Source of the DNA: Bolinopsis microptera
Taxonomy: Eukaryota > Ctenophora > Tentaculata > Lobata > Bolinopsidae
Direction: 5' to 3'
NCBI RefSeq assembly: GCF_026151205.1
Contig: NC_087076.1
Location: 16,525,919 to 16,589,918, forward strand
DNA: 64,000 nt
Shown here: piece by piece, positions 1 to 12,247 of the stretch
Numbering within the stretch: position 1 is the first letter of the stretch
How the letters are laid out: every line of letters starts with the position of its first letter
Position numbers and translations under genes: made by a program
Notes under the pieces: model-generated
Seen by the model: only the letters and a program-made list of their open reading frames with translations
Databases searched by the model: none
Told to the model about the DNA's origin: nothing

Positions 1-832
1 CCGGAACAAGCCGGGTGCAAGTGCAATCGTGCCAAAAAGTGCAGGGAAGCTGTACATAATACATATTGATACCTTTCTTGCAACTGTTTCGGTTTTCGTA
101 ACTTCCTAAAGTAAAATAAATATTGTTTGCTATTTGTGTTGTTGTTGTATGAGAATAGCCCTGTACATCTGCGAGCACAACTTTTAAAAATATCGATCCC
201 TACTCACAGCTGTTTGGGCTTCCGTACCGTCCTAGAGTAATAATAAACTGTATGATCAAGAGTAAAGATATAATTCCAATCTATTTTCAGTATGCACAAG
301 TATTCCACTGGACTGGATAATGGTACAAGGTCCCCAGCCGGATACATTCCCCCTCAGATGGGGCGGTGTGGTGCCAGTAGGGTGTCCGAGTGGTGTTCAC
401 GGAGGTGAAGTCTTGATCACGTGCTACAGTGGCACCACCTTTACTTTTACTCGACAACCCGAGTGTCACTTAGGTTAGTTTATGATATATTTGTCTTCCA
501 GAGAATTCGACAGATACAACAAGACGATTTACAATAACGGAAAGGGGAGGGAAACTGTAAACAGTTTAACTGGGTAAGGAACCGGTTTGCAGTAAATTGG
601 GGAAAATTGGGAAATTTTCCAACCTTCAGCCCACTTTCCCCATCCCCCCCTAACCCTAACCCCCCCCCCCCCCCCCCCCCCGATCCACATACCTTTCATT
701 ACCCTCCTTAATGATCAGATATCTAAAAGATCAGATGTGTAACAGCAGTTACTGATAACAATCTGTGCTGTGTCACTCTTGTGATATTAATAATAAATTA
801 ATAATAATTATACAACGTAGGTTATAACATAC
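1..832. other. Left edge, no exon recognised
   Basis: This stretch lies downstream of the last visible exon of the minus-strand ABCC gene, so it is probably intron of that gene. I found no exon continuing the transporter (TMD2 and NBD2 are not here). It holds a 22-bp poly-C run at 660-681, preceded by two CCCTAA units, and a GC-richer block around 330-440 that I could not classify. Confidence 0.5.
660..681. repeat. Poly-C tract, 22 bp
   Basis: This is an uninterrupted run of C next to a short CCCTAACCCTAAC motif. It is one of at least nine G or C homopolymers of 12 bp or more in the window. The true length is uncertain because such runs are hard to sequence. Confidence 0.8.
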
Positions 833-3800
833 CTTGTCTGCTGAAGACTCCTTTCTGGCTATATCCTCGCTGACCTCCTTCTCTTCCTCCTCCCCTTTCT
901 CGGCCAGATTTTCCAGAAAGTTCTTGTAGAATTGAGATTCTTTCTCGTATAGTGTGTGATCCCCGACGTAAGATAGCTTCCCGTGAGCTATCTCTATCAC
1001 CTAAAAGAAAATACCTTTCATAATCTAAGATACGAGCAAGCACATTTTTATCAGCCAGCCGGACCTAGCCGGCATTTGTTAAATAATAGTTGTGAATTTA
1101 ACTCGGTACGTATGAGAAAATTTAAATTTTTAAAATGCGATTGAAGTTGAACCCAGGCCAAGGTTATTATATTTCATAAATAATAATAACTCACATCTGT
1201 CACTATGGCCTATATAGTACATTGCTTACTGTACTTTATATTTTCTCGGATTTTGAGTCTTCGAAGATGGTATTACTCACGCCTGAACTTTTTCAGTTCA
1301 TGCCTGTGAGGGCATGGGACCCGCGTTAATGGTGTGCATTATTACCAGGGTCAGACACCCTGTACCATTTTTTGCCAGACAACACCATGGTTTGGTGATC
1401 AGTAGTTCCTTTTTGGTTTTTGAGAACTGCCCCCGACGGGGATCGAACTCGCAACCTCTGGAATAGTAGCTCACGTTGGCTTAAACTGGCATTTTAACCA
1501 GCTGAGCTACTCAAATCATGGACCATTTAAATTCATGACTGACGTTAATTAAACTAACCAGGTCTGCATCCGAAAGGTACTGGAGATGATGTGTAATAAG
1601 AACAACAGTTCTTCCAGACTCTGCTAAAAACTTCTTTATTCCCATCTCAAACAACTTAGCACCCACGTGTGCATCCAGCGCCGAAAGCGGGTCATCTAAA
1701 ATAACAAGGTCAGATTGGGCGTATAACGCCCGCGCTACACTGACTCTCTGTCGCTGACCACCACTAAGGTTAATACCGCGCTCACCAATCTCAGTTTCAT
1801 CACCACCTGGCAAGGTTTTGAGATCCAAGTCTAGACATGATGCGGCACACACTTCTTTGTAGCGTTTTTCGTCCAGCGGCTGCCCAAATATTATATTTTC
1901 CTTTACAGTTGAATTGAGAATCCATGGACTTTGGGCGGCGTAACTTATCTTGTCACTTCTAATGTGGTTGGTTACTTTGCCCTGTAAAAATGTTTGTCAC
2001 AACGCTGTATTGTACAATATAAATCGTTCAATAATTATAAGTTATCACTTATTACAACTATTACTTGACCTAACTTGTCCTTAGGTAAATCGAATAAATA
2101 AAATAATTTAAAATCTGTACATTCGTCAAATAATCATGAGAGCCAAAACAGAACTTACAGATACGATGTGCATTTCGTTTAGGAGCGCGCTGACCAGAGC
2201 CGTCTTGCCACCTCCCACCTCTCCAACCACTATCGTCAGCTTACTCTTGGGTATCTTCACGTCTATATCTTGTAGTATAACTGTTGCGTCTTCAGCAATG
2301 TCCCACGACAGACTGGCGTTAGTAAACTCGACTGCTACTCCACTGTCCGAGTAGCCGTTACTGTCGTGGTAGCCATTTTCAGCTCTAGGGATAGGATTGT
2401 CAGTTAAATCATTTGGTTTAGAAAAATACAGAATTCATCATGTGTTTCTTTCAGATAAAATTTAGATTACAATCTGAGCTGATCACCATGTTGTAGTAGT
2501 GTCCAATTAATATCTTACGTTTAACTGATCAACAATAATAATACATAGTACTAACGGAGTGCCATTCAGCATTTCACTTTGCATCGGTAACTCAGGTGCT
2601 TTGAGGAACTTGGTGATTCTCTGCGCACATGCTCTACCAGAGACAAACGCTCCGATAGCAAAAGGTATCAAGATGAAGGGTAGCCTCAGAATGTTTAGCA
2701 GTGCTAGGGTCCTGGGAGGGTGAGAATTTTAGGATATTTGGAACGATATCCTTTAAGAGAAAATGTATCAATACATTTCAATTGACTCATCACTAAATCC
2801 CTAGTAAACTATGATTAAAAACCAACCTGAGGGCTAGAGACGTAGTGAGAGGTGTGTGTTTACCAGTATCTGGATCTATAGGTGAAGTAGCACTGTACAC
2901 CACGAAGATAGAACAGGCCATGATTGTTGGCATGACGTTTGCTATGAAGATAAACACTGCTCTCAAAGTCATCTGAGTTCGCAAAATCTTCGTCTGAAGG
3001 ATCAGAAATTAGTTTTTGGGAGCTGCATCATCGAGTTGAAATTTTGATATCACGGTTTGTCAACTGGGACAAAAAGTCAGTTTTAAATTTAGATAAATAT
3101 GATGATTAATATAAACCTCTTCTTTCCTAGCGTTGACAATCATCCTCTCAAAGATAGGCTCCCAACTGTACATCTTGATGCTCTTCATCCCTAACAGCAT
3201 CTCGTTCATCACCTTCATTCGCTTATCTTTCGCAAACATTATCTGAATACGATATAAGTATTATGTTTCACATTGAATCTTCTTAGTTTAAATTGAAAGA
3301 CGTATTCCGTTATTGAATTTATGATATTTTTGTTTCAAAGGACAGGGTGTACCCACAGATTTCTTATAATAAAATACTTCAACAATGAAATGAGGCATTA
3401 GTTAAATGAAAAACCGACCTTTCGTTGACATTCGCCCATTTTCTTGGCAACCATTCCATTGATGGGAAATGACGCGAAGAGGAAAAATATTCCAATCAAA
3501 GACACCCAACCGATATCCAAGAGAAGAAGGATTATACATCCAATAATCTGATGATGTAAACATTTTAGTGAAGAAAAGAATTTAAACCAAGTTACACATG
3601 TCGTATTCAAAATGAAGTTGTTACCTCGAATTCACTCTTCTTATCATAAATAGAAAACCTAGCAACAATTTACAGATAAAATACCATTTTATAATTATTT
3701 TGGCTGTGTAAAACATTATCTTACCATGACAGGTGAGACAACAAGGAAGTTGACGAAGTAGAACATGAAATGGTACTGCTGGGTGTCCGTACTCATAACG

Positions 3801-6800
3801 TTCAGTATTTTACCTGGATAAAAGTTGGGTTATGTACGTGCACCAGAAACAGCAAGTGATGTCTGTGCTGTATCAGATGTTCGTGAGACGGAATAAGTTC
3901 GCATTTCATTAAAATAATTGTTAGATTGTCTTTACCTTGAGTTAGATCAGGATCTTTGCTAGCCCAGGAAGCCAGCCGTAAAGCCTTCTTGAAAACAGTG
4001 AATTGTAGCAGGGACCTCACGTGAGTTGCTCGCCAGAAGTTCATAAACATTGAATATCTCGAACTGGAGGGGTTACACGTTACATTATGGGCTTTTGGAA
4101 CATTTGTAGTTAATTAATCAATCAATTAACTAATTGGTTATTATGTTACCAAACTCATGAGTCGAGTTTGTGTGGATTTACCTGAGAATACTTTGGGAGA
4201 TTCCAGTTAGAAATATCACAAAGCAGAGAAAGAACCCATTTTTGAAAAACTCTGAGACTATCATAGGTTCGTCTTGGACCATTGAACTAGATTCAGTTAT
4301 GTTCAGAGACGATGGATTGAGCTGTAGCGCCTTGATGTTAGCCTGAGAAAGGAATCCGTATTATTTGTGCACCAGTTTCAGTAAAGTAGAATAAATAAAA
4401 TATCTTTAATAATTCAATAAACGCGAATTTACATGGACTTTGGGAAGATTCATTTCTGACCGGAAATAATACCGGAACAACATATCATCAGTTAAGTCTT
4501 GATCCCAGAAGCAGTGTTACCTGTTTAGTTGCGATGTATATGTTTATGCCACTGATAGCAAAAGGTGACAAGAATGCCATTCCATCTCCAATAACTCTCA
4601 TAATTATGGAAATATAATAAGTTTCCTTGAACAGCTTCAAACAGACTATGATAAGAGAAGGACTCTTTTTCTTTACCTCTTCTGTCCACAACTTGTCGAA
4701 TTGTTGAGCTAAAGGACCACATTGGTCCACCTGAGATTACCATTCGTAAAATAAATAGAATATTATCAGCCTTACGGAATGTATCAAGATGCCAGAACAA
4801 ACGGGTTGGGATCAAAACAGCTACTAATATAAGTTGATGATAATATTTTATAACATCAAATTTAATCGAACGGATATTTCAACAAATCAAAAGTTTAGTT
4901 ATAACTAAACGTTAGATTGTTGAGATAAATATATCAAAATGGAACACTGAAAAGTTACACTAAGAAATTACCTGAGGAGGAGCGCCAATATCTGACATCT
5001 CCAGGGGCTTCTTCCACCCCTTGATCAGCAGCCCCCTCATCCAGGCAAATGTCAGACGAGAGGGTAAGGCTGCTGTCCAATGTTTGTTACACGTATCTCT
5101 GTCCGCCACCTTTGTCCACGATAGTCGACCTTTCTGTAGTAACCACGTGATAAGGAGTTTTGTACATTTTAAAAGTTGGATAATTTAACTGCCGACAGAA
5201 ATTTGGTTAAATCAAATATAAAATTATGTTTATAAGATTACGTACGATGATGTTGGCGAAGGATATGATGGTTAGAACGAAGTAGAGGAATGTTCGAACC
5301 ACTGAAATGATCACCCTAACATCTAAACTACCAGCACTTTCAGCTTCAAACTGGTTTATCAGCCTCTGAAATAAATTGGTCGTATCAATAATTTAATTTA
5401 AAAGATAGCTCTGTATGCACTAGATAAATTCAGGAGCGCGAGCGTGTTAGTCTGTTAGATGAATGATCAAAATGAAGAAACCGAGTAATTCGGTTGTATA
5501 AATAATACAGTTTAAATAATATTTGACAGTATCTCACCACAATGATCATGACATTAGCGACGAGGGATGTGATATAAGAAGCGGTGAGGATGATGAGAGG
5601 TAACCTCCTGGCTGTCCTCTCTCCTCCAGCATACATGACACCCGTTGCTACCATTCCAAACACCTGGTATTTAAGCAGTATTAATTAAAAGTTCATAGTT
5701 GGTTCGTGCGCAAATTTCTAAAAGTGCGTAAAGTGCGTTGTGTTTTAAAAGTGTGCACGAACCAACTGTAGTATCAGTAACAATTCAGTGCACGTTTTAG
5801 TTTCAGATGGGGTGAGCTTATTCAAGAAAAGTCTAGTTCGATTTGGTAGATCTGTTTAGCGGTTTCGACCCTCTGTTATTTTAAGAATACCCAAAATATC
5901 TCCGGGAAGAAAGAAAGAAAAACTGCAACTAAATTTATCTATTTTAGTTTTTATTTCCAATTACAAACTTTTGAAACAATATCACATTACCTGATACACA
6001 GAGTTTAGAACGACGAATGCTTTACCTCCAAATAAGGTATGCCATAATATTATCTCCACAATAACAAGAAACAACGATCCAATCAAACACGCATACTGAA
6101 GACTGTGGAACCTGCATTCAAAAGATAAGATTCAGTTAAGTCTTGATGTGAAAAGGGATAGGGGGGGGGGGGGGGCCAAGTGGATATTTGTAGATATTTG
6201 TAGATTAATGTAGAGTGGATAATCCACGAAAAAAGTGGATGACATTCTACAAATTTATACATTTATCTCCAAAAATTCAGTCGAATTTCTGGGCACATAT
6301 TTGAGATTCCATTTTTTGTAGATAAATGTAGATATTTGTAGATTATTGTCAATGGATAATTCACGAAAATTCTACAAATTCTACAAATTTATACATTTAT
6401 CTCCAAAAATTCAGTAGAATTTCTGGGCACATAATTGAGATATACATTTTTTGTAGATAAATCATAAATGTAGATATTTGTAGATTATTGTAATGGATAA
6501 TTCACGAAAAAAGTGGATGACATTATCCAAATATCTACAAATATCCACTTGGCTCCCCCCCGGGATACAATGATACTAGTTTGTGTTATCGTAACCATTC
6601 AAGTAGTAATTATAAAGATATGGATAAGTTCAATGATGAATCTACAATATTTAATCTGAAGAATATTTTATAAAAGTAAATTTGTCCCCTACCAGAATCT
6701 GACGAGTCGCTTCTTAGCGACACTATTAAAGTAGTAAAGCACAATAGCGCATAGGATTACAAAGGAGTTACTGATTAGTTTCACGAACTCTGGCGTACAC

Positions 6801-6841
6801 AGCCCGTCAGTGTTGGACCACCCTCTGCAATATCTCTCCAT
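833..6841 (-). CDS. SUR-like ABCC transporter, 5' two thirds (partial gene)
   Basis: Sixteen exons join in phase into about 887 codons: 6841-6693, 6111-5991, 5663-5538, 5365-5246, 5133-4972, 4730-4521, 4342-4182, 4063-3936, 3813-3725, 3547-3419, 3242-3117, 2993-2827, 2711-2556, 2384-2159, 1981-1559 and 1000-833, all with GT-AG introns. The start ATG at 6841 opens a short extracellular-type N-terminus and a hydrophobic TMD0, then a linker, TMD1 and NBD1. NBD1 shows Walker A GEVGGGKT, signature LSGGQRQR, Walker B VILDDP and an H-loop LITHH. Aspartate where the catalytic glutamate would be is normal for ABCC NBD1. The TMD0, the linker and the wording around the signature and H-loop resemble sulfonylurea receptors (ABCC8/9) more than drug-export MRPs. 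A SUR would be the plasma-membrane regulatory subunit of a KATP channel; that role is inferred. TMD2 and NBD2 lie beyond the left edge. A general MRP is the alternative. Confidence 0.85.
1280..1518 (-). mobile_element. tRNA-derived SINE in an ABCC intron
   Basis: On the minus strand the element starts near 1514 with a tRNA-like head carrying a box A-like TAGCTCAGCTGG and a box B-like GAGTTCGATCCCC (tRNA-like part about 1514-1431). The acceptor-stem ends do not pair and no CCA-adjacent structure forms, so it is not a working tRNA. A non-tRNA body follows towards 1280. Both ends are approximate. It lies between exons 1559-1981 and 833-1000. Confidence 0.65.
6161..6561. mobile_element. Poly-G/C-bordered inverted-repeat element in the first ABCC intron
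   Basis: The element opens with 15 G followed by CCAAGTGGATATTTGTAGAT and closes with the inverted copy followed by seven C. Its interior repeats a roughly 130-bp module rich in TGTAGATATTTGTAG and its complement. GGGATA occurs on both sides (6155-6160 and 6562-6567), a possible 6-bp target duplication. No coding capacity. It lies between exons 6111-5991 and 6841-6693. Confidence 0.7.
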
Positions 6842-8239
6842 ATCTTCTATCTTTTATATTCCTTATCTCTTCATATCACCCTGCAACTGCTGGGGGTGCT
6901 ATTTAAGGATTTAAATTTGATATTACTCTAATGTTACAAAACTGTAAACCAAGTGAAGGTTCACAGGTAAGGGTTAAATATGAAAGGAATTTCGAACTCA
7001 AACTTATTCTATCGAACGAATTACGAATATATAATAATATGTAATATGTAATATTACGGATACCTTAAAACTAAATTAATTCCTGGGCAACCACGTACGA
7101 CCGTACGTGGTGAATTACAGGAATTACAGGAATTACAGGAATCTAATGTTCATCGTGACGTCGAAAGCGTTGGTTAACTCTAAAACCAATAAAATGGTTA
7201 AGTGGTAAAGTGTGTGGTTACTTAAATAATTTAGCTTCATGAACCACCACATCATTGAAAGGATTTAAACAAGATACAATATCAACTTTTTAAACTCATT
7301 AAACTCTATGTACATTGTACATTACAGTTTATACAAATAATTGCATAGTTTCAGGGCTCAACCGAACTATTTAAACTGCCGCTACACTGCCGAATGTGTT
7401 CGATGAAATATAAATCGACTCGAGTAAACGATCAAGAAGAAGAAAGATGGCGGTAGGTAGCTGCTACATACACGCTACAACTACAAAAGGCAAAAGCAAG
7501 AGCAAAATAGAGAAATATACAATATGCCGTGCTTATGTACTACAACTTGAGGCAAACTTACAAGTACAGTTCATACTAAAGAGCTGGACATTACACAACG
7601 TCTTACACAAGTACACATCAGTAACTGAGCTGGTAGTAGTACACACTCAGTTCAGTAAGTAAGATACTAACTACACAGATAACAGATTTGTACACACATC
7701 ACAATCATCATTCACCAAACAGATTAACAATTATCACTCTCCTCACTACAAGACAACAGGCAATTAAGCAAATTAAGCACTGAGAAGATAGTGGCCAATT
7801 ACTGTTACTAGGGTCAAGATATACTGATTGTTGTGTACTTGTAGTTCAATATTGAGATTAAGGAAATCCGAGAGTAGACGCCCGCTTATAGAAATGTATA
7901 GGACGTGTTGAATGTATATGTGTTACTTGCCCTGATTATACGACTTAAGCCTAGGGATACACCTTTCATTTAACAACCGGTAAAAGAAGCACAGTACATA
8001 TTAAAGCAGGGACTAACAGGAAACAGATAGAGAATGCTGATAGTTTCAAACAATAAACACGAAGCAGCTCATGAGAAAAGTCAAGATACACTTCAGATAA
8101 AACTTCAATGAATAAAAGAAATGCAGCTCACTATAACTTCGTAGTCAGCTGTAGGAGCAGCTCAATGTAACTTAATAGTCCTCTAAAAGATCAGCTCACT
8201 ATAACGTTATAGACCTGTATCAGCTGTAAGCCCAATTAA
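6842..8239. other. Upstream region of the ABCC gene, no gene seen
   Basis: This presumably contains the 5' UTR and promoter of the minus-strand ABCC gene. I see no convincing exon. A short (GAATTACAG)n run lies near 7110-7140, next to a small palindrome around GTACGACCGTAC. Confidence 0.5.
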
Positions 8240-8703
8240 GGGGGGTCTTCATCAAAATTCTCTCGAAATTGACTCTATAGTTATTTCTGATAGATGGGAG
8301 TGATATCTACCAGCTGCTTTTGGTCCCATGGAAAAATATTGCTCCTAGCCGAAATTATCGCCGGTGTAAGGTTAACGCTTATGTGTAATTGATTTTCAAT
8401 CGCAAGTTCTAAAAATCTTCTCCTACATTATTTTAGCAATCACCCTCAAACTTTCAAGATATGTTCTAAGGACCATTTAAAAGAGATCGCTCAGACAGAA
8501 TTTTGAGATAGGCCTTTAAAAATTTTGTATTCAATTTTGAAAATCTTTGACCTCAAAAAATCGTCAAAAAACGATAATTTCGGCTTGGAACAAAATTTTT
8601 CCATGGGACCAAAAGCAGCTGATAGATATTAGATATCCCCTCTATCAGAAACAACTATAAAATCATTTTCGAGATCATTTTGATGAAGACCCCCCCCCCC
8701 CCC
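8240..8703. mobile_element. Large fold-back element bounded by poly-G and poly-C
   Basis: The left arm begins with six G and TCTTCATCAAAAT at 8240. The right arm ends with ATTTTGATGAAGA and 14 C at 8703. The arms run about 115 bp (about 8246-8365 against 8570-8690), including an exact shared TTTTGGTCCCATGGAAAAA and GCCGAAATTATCG, with scattered mismatches elsewhere. A loop of about 200 bp lies between. It has no ORF. The transcript would fold into a long hairpin. I saw no clear target duplication. Confidence 0.75.
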
Positions 8704-11700
8704 ACCGGCCCCCTGAAATACAACCTGAGACACGTCAATATTCAGATTTACAATCTTGTAACATGATATATAATGAATGACATGACGCAATATTATGAGG
8801 CTTTATTGATCAAAAGTTGAAATAAGGATTTTCTTTTGATTAAGGTCATGGCTTCATGGTAACGAACGAAATACCCAAAAAACGTCGAATAAAAAAGCCT
8901 GGCGAATCGCCCAGGAGAATTAAAAAGGAAGTAAAAAGAAATATATGTGTGGCATATAAAAATCGAATGGAGGTTAGAATATTCAAGCAATAGTTAACCC
9001 CTTTAATGCGCCTGGTAAGGTTAAATAAGAATAACTTTGCAAAGACATCACGTACTAATAACCACGTACCAAACATCACGTACTACAATGGAGAGGTCTC
9101 ATACATCGGAATAAGGAGTTACTGTGTGGTGCAGGCCAGTCCAACGATTAGGAGAAGACCTTTTCAAGAACAAGTAAGTAAGTACTAATCAGATCCGTAT
9201 GTGACTCACTAAAATTAGCACTGAGCGCGTACACCACTACTCGTATAGTGTACAGGCTGAGTTTTAGATGAGCTTCAGATGCATGGCTACAATCATTGTC
9301 AGCTCCTGTAGTAAAACGATAGCTGCGTACTATGCAGACATTGACTTCGTGACAGAAGACAAAATATTTCATATCATTTTCAGGGTCAGACATGAATTCT
9401 TTGAAAAACACTTATAAAAACGTTTGATAACACAATAATATCTTGATCGATGCTAATCCAGTCTCATTTTTAAGGTCATAGAGTAATTAATATAAGCATA
9501 GTTTGCAGACTTGCGAAGTCAACAGCCACATTGGTTCAACAACCAGACACGAGAAGGGCACCTTTAACAGACAGATCATATAAGGAAGCTGGGTTCATGA
9601 ATATTTGGCAGGCGGCAGCTGAAATAAAATTTGGTGCGAAGAATATTGGAACAAACTGTAAGATGAAAAAACAACAAGTCGTCGATTAATAAAACTAGCA
9701 GGAACCCGTATAATATAACCCTAAACGGTGTCAAGACTCAAAATACTAAAATAATTATTACCTATTTAATTGGCGTTTTTGACACCACTTGGGGGTCCAA
9801 ATTTTAGGCTCTAAAATCATTATTCCTTGGCCAATTTTTTATTTTTTCATGCTGATTTGAAGGCCATTAAAGCATTTGACCCAGCCAAAAAAGTTCCAGT
9901 TGTATATCTTTTACGGTTTTTGCGGAAAGTCGCGTTAAAGTTGATGCCGTGGTGTCAGTAAAATGGCACAGATATATATATATATATCGTCTCGCTTTAT
10001 ATATAGTAAGATGGTACTGTATATATACGTATATATGTATATGTATGTATACATATATACGTATGGATGGTACTGTATATATATATATATATGTATGTAT
10101 AGTAATATTATGGGTCGGTTGGAGCTGCGCGTGAGGACTTGTGCGTGAGGACTGAGGTCATCGTGATCTCAGTTGACAGTCAGGCGCTGCTGGCTCAGAT
10201 TTCAGATATGGTTCCTGATAGTGCCTGATAGGACTGTGACGAGACGGTGACGCGACGTGAGATATGAGACTTGTTGGCAACCGGCCCGATGTTTACTCAA
10301 AATATATATATGATATAATATGTTCTGGTGAAAATTAAAATATTCATCGAATGAGACAGATTCTTTCCAGATGAGTACACGAACGGTAACCAATATTCGC
10401 CTCGACGTAGCGTTGAAACCCAACGAGCAACAGCGACTGAAAATATAATACACAACTATGACCTGATGTCATGACCTGATGGCAGTGCTATATAAGAACT
10501 AGGAACTTAAATTCGATAATAAAAGGCAGGGTGGTGCGACCACGTCCGGACAAATCATTCTCAAAATAGAACGGGCTAAAGCAGTGAAAGTGCACAGCAA
10601 GTTAAAGAAGGAACCTAAACCGCACGAAAGAGGTTATACCATTCAGTATACACTATACAGTGTATACTCACATCATGTTATGCATAGTATGCTTCTTCTT
10701 GAGTTATGATATGAAAACTGCACATAATTGAGTATGATACACAGAATATGGCACAGCTAGAAATTTAATCAAGCAACACTTGGAAAATATCAAATTTCAG
10801 GGTTGATAGCAATCAGGCTTGTCTTATCTTGTTTTCAGATTGGATTTGCAACACTGGTCACAAGGTTTAAACGTCAAATTAGATGAAATTTATTCTAGAC
10901 TATTCTAGATCACTCCAGAGATTGGAATTCACTGTACAGATTGGAATTCACAACTCGATCCAGCCTGACAGCCGAATGTTTAGACGCACTACTGGTCAAA
11001 AGTAGAACTTGGTAATCTGGTGGATTACAGCTCTGCACGATATGAAATAATATTATATTCGGGTGCAATACGTTATCAGCTTCTTCTCAAATAAAAAAAC
11101 ATGATAAGCCCAAAACCAGCTCAACAAAAAAAAAAGACGTACGTCGTTCAATACAAACAACAATTATTGCAAAAACAATCAATGCGACAGAAAGTATAAC
11201 AAAGCTAAACTGCAGCGCTAGCAGAGTGTAACGTTATACCCTGTAACTACATAATTGATATTGCTTGTCTACTAATATATAGTATATAGTAGATACCATG
11301 CGACCAGGATACACATAATTTTATGTATAGTGTAGAGAATGCCAACCTCTCATAAAACTACAGATGCATGTATTACAAAACATCAACAAGATATTTTAAC
11401 CACGTACACACTAATTGTACACCAAGCTACAAAGAGGCGCTAATTAGGTGCACAGATCTGCCCTATAATAACACAGGTAACACCATAAGAATAAGACGTG
11501 AATAACACACAGATATAATCGGATACTTGTTACGTCATTCACACCAAATTCAGCGAAAATGATAACAATAATTCTATTTGTGCAACAATTAAAACCAAAG
11601 ATTACTGTAAGAATTCATCAGGTACAGAGATAGAGACAAAATATTCAAGAGAACAAGAATGGCGCATCAGAGAGAGAGCAATATCGTAGAAATGATATGT

Positions 11701-12247
11701 ATTATAAACTGGGTATGCTACAACACTAATATCATGTACAGCGGAAATTTGATACTCCAATTTAATTGACATTCAACAATTTTGGTCTCTTTTTAAAGCG
11801 AGACCTGCATAAAGACGACTTTTTGAATAGGACGCATTTCTAGTGTGACATACTATATATTACGAAGCATATTATACCTTTTCGAGAGAAATCAGCATTA
11901 TATTGAACGGAGAGATTTTGGAGACAATAAAGTTGGATATTAGTGGGGAATTGATAGTGACTGGCCAATAAGCTTCAGCAGCGATATCAAATTACCAACA
12001 CCCCAGCCTATGTAATGATAAAGCTGAGCAATTCTCAATTTTCCACTGGAGTCGGGACAACTATTTACAATGAAAATGGGGTTTTTATCTCCACCATCCA
12101 TGCTCGTCTTACAATACAATACAATGCAAATGGCATATTATCAAATAGCATAACTTATATATAATTACTCAATTTCATCAGTCTTGATTATTGTAAAAAT
12201 GTGAAATATGTCAAAAGATATTTATATATGTCAAAACATATTTATAT
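8704..12247. other. Intergenic, AT-rich, no gene supported
   Basis: I found only short low-complexity ORFs here. One open stretch from 8859 encodes a 45-residue, very basic peptide (KKRR, RRIKK) with no recognisable family, and I do not call it a gene. There is a TATATAAG at about 10490 without a supported gene downstream. A small tandem motif, ATATGTCAAAAGATAT with variants, occurs three times at about 12205-12260, at the edge of the LINE. Confidence 0.5.
9966..10110. repeat. TA-rich microsatellite cluster
   Basis: Runs of alternating TA are interrupted by ATGGTACTGTATAT repeated twice. Short ORFs through it are artefacts of the repeat. Confidence 0.8.

Noticed and set aside
640-681. Telomere remnant (CCCTAACCCTAAC next to poly-C)
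   Set aside because: Only two units; more likely chance in C-rich low-complexity sequence.
1431-1514. tRNA gene on the minus strand
   Set aside because: Boxes A and B are present but the acceptor stem does not pair and the body continues into non-tRNA sequence, so it is a SINE.
3636-3671. Tiny extra ABCC exon between 3547 and 3725
   Set aside because: It has splice-like edges, but reading it in phase gives a stop; the neighbouring exons join directly and match the family.
8859-8996. 45-residue basic peptide gene
   Set aside because: Too short, no family, no supporting exon or conservation.
10485-10500. TATA-box promoter
   Set aside because: TATATAAG occurs by chance in AT-rich DNA and no gene start follows.
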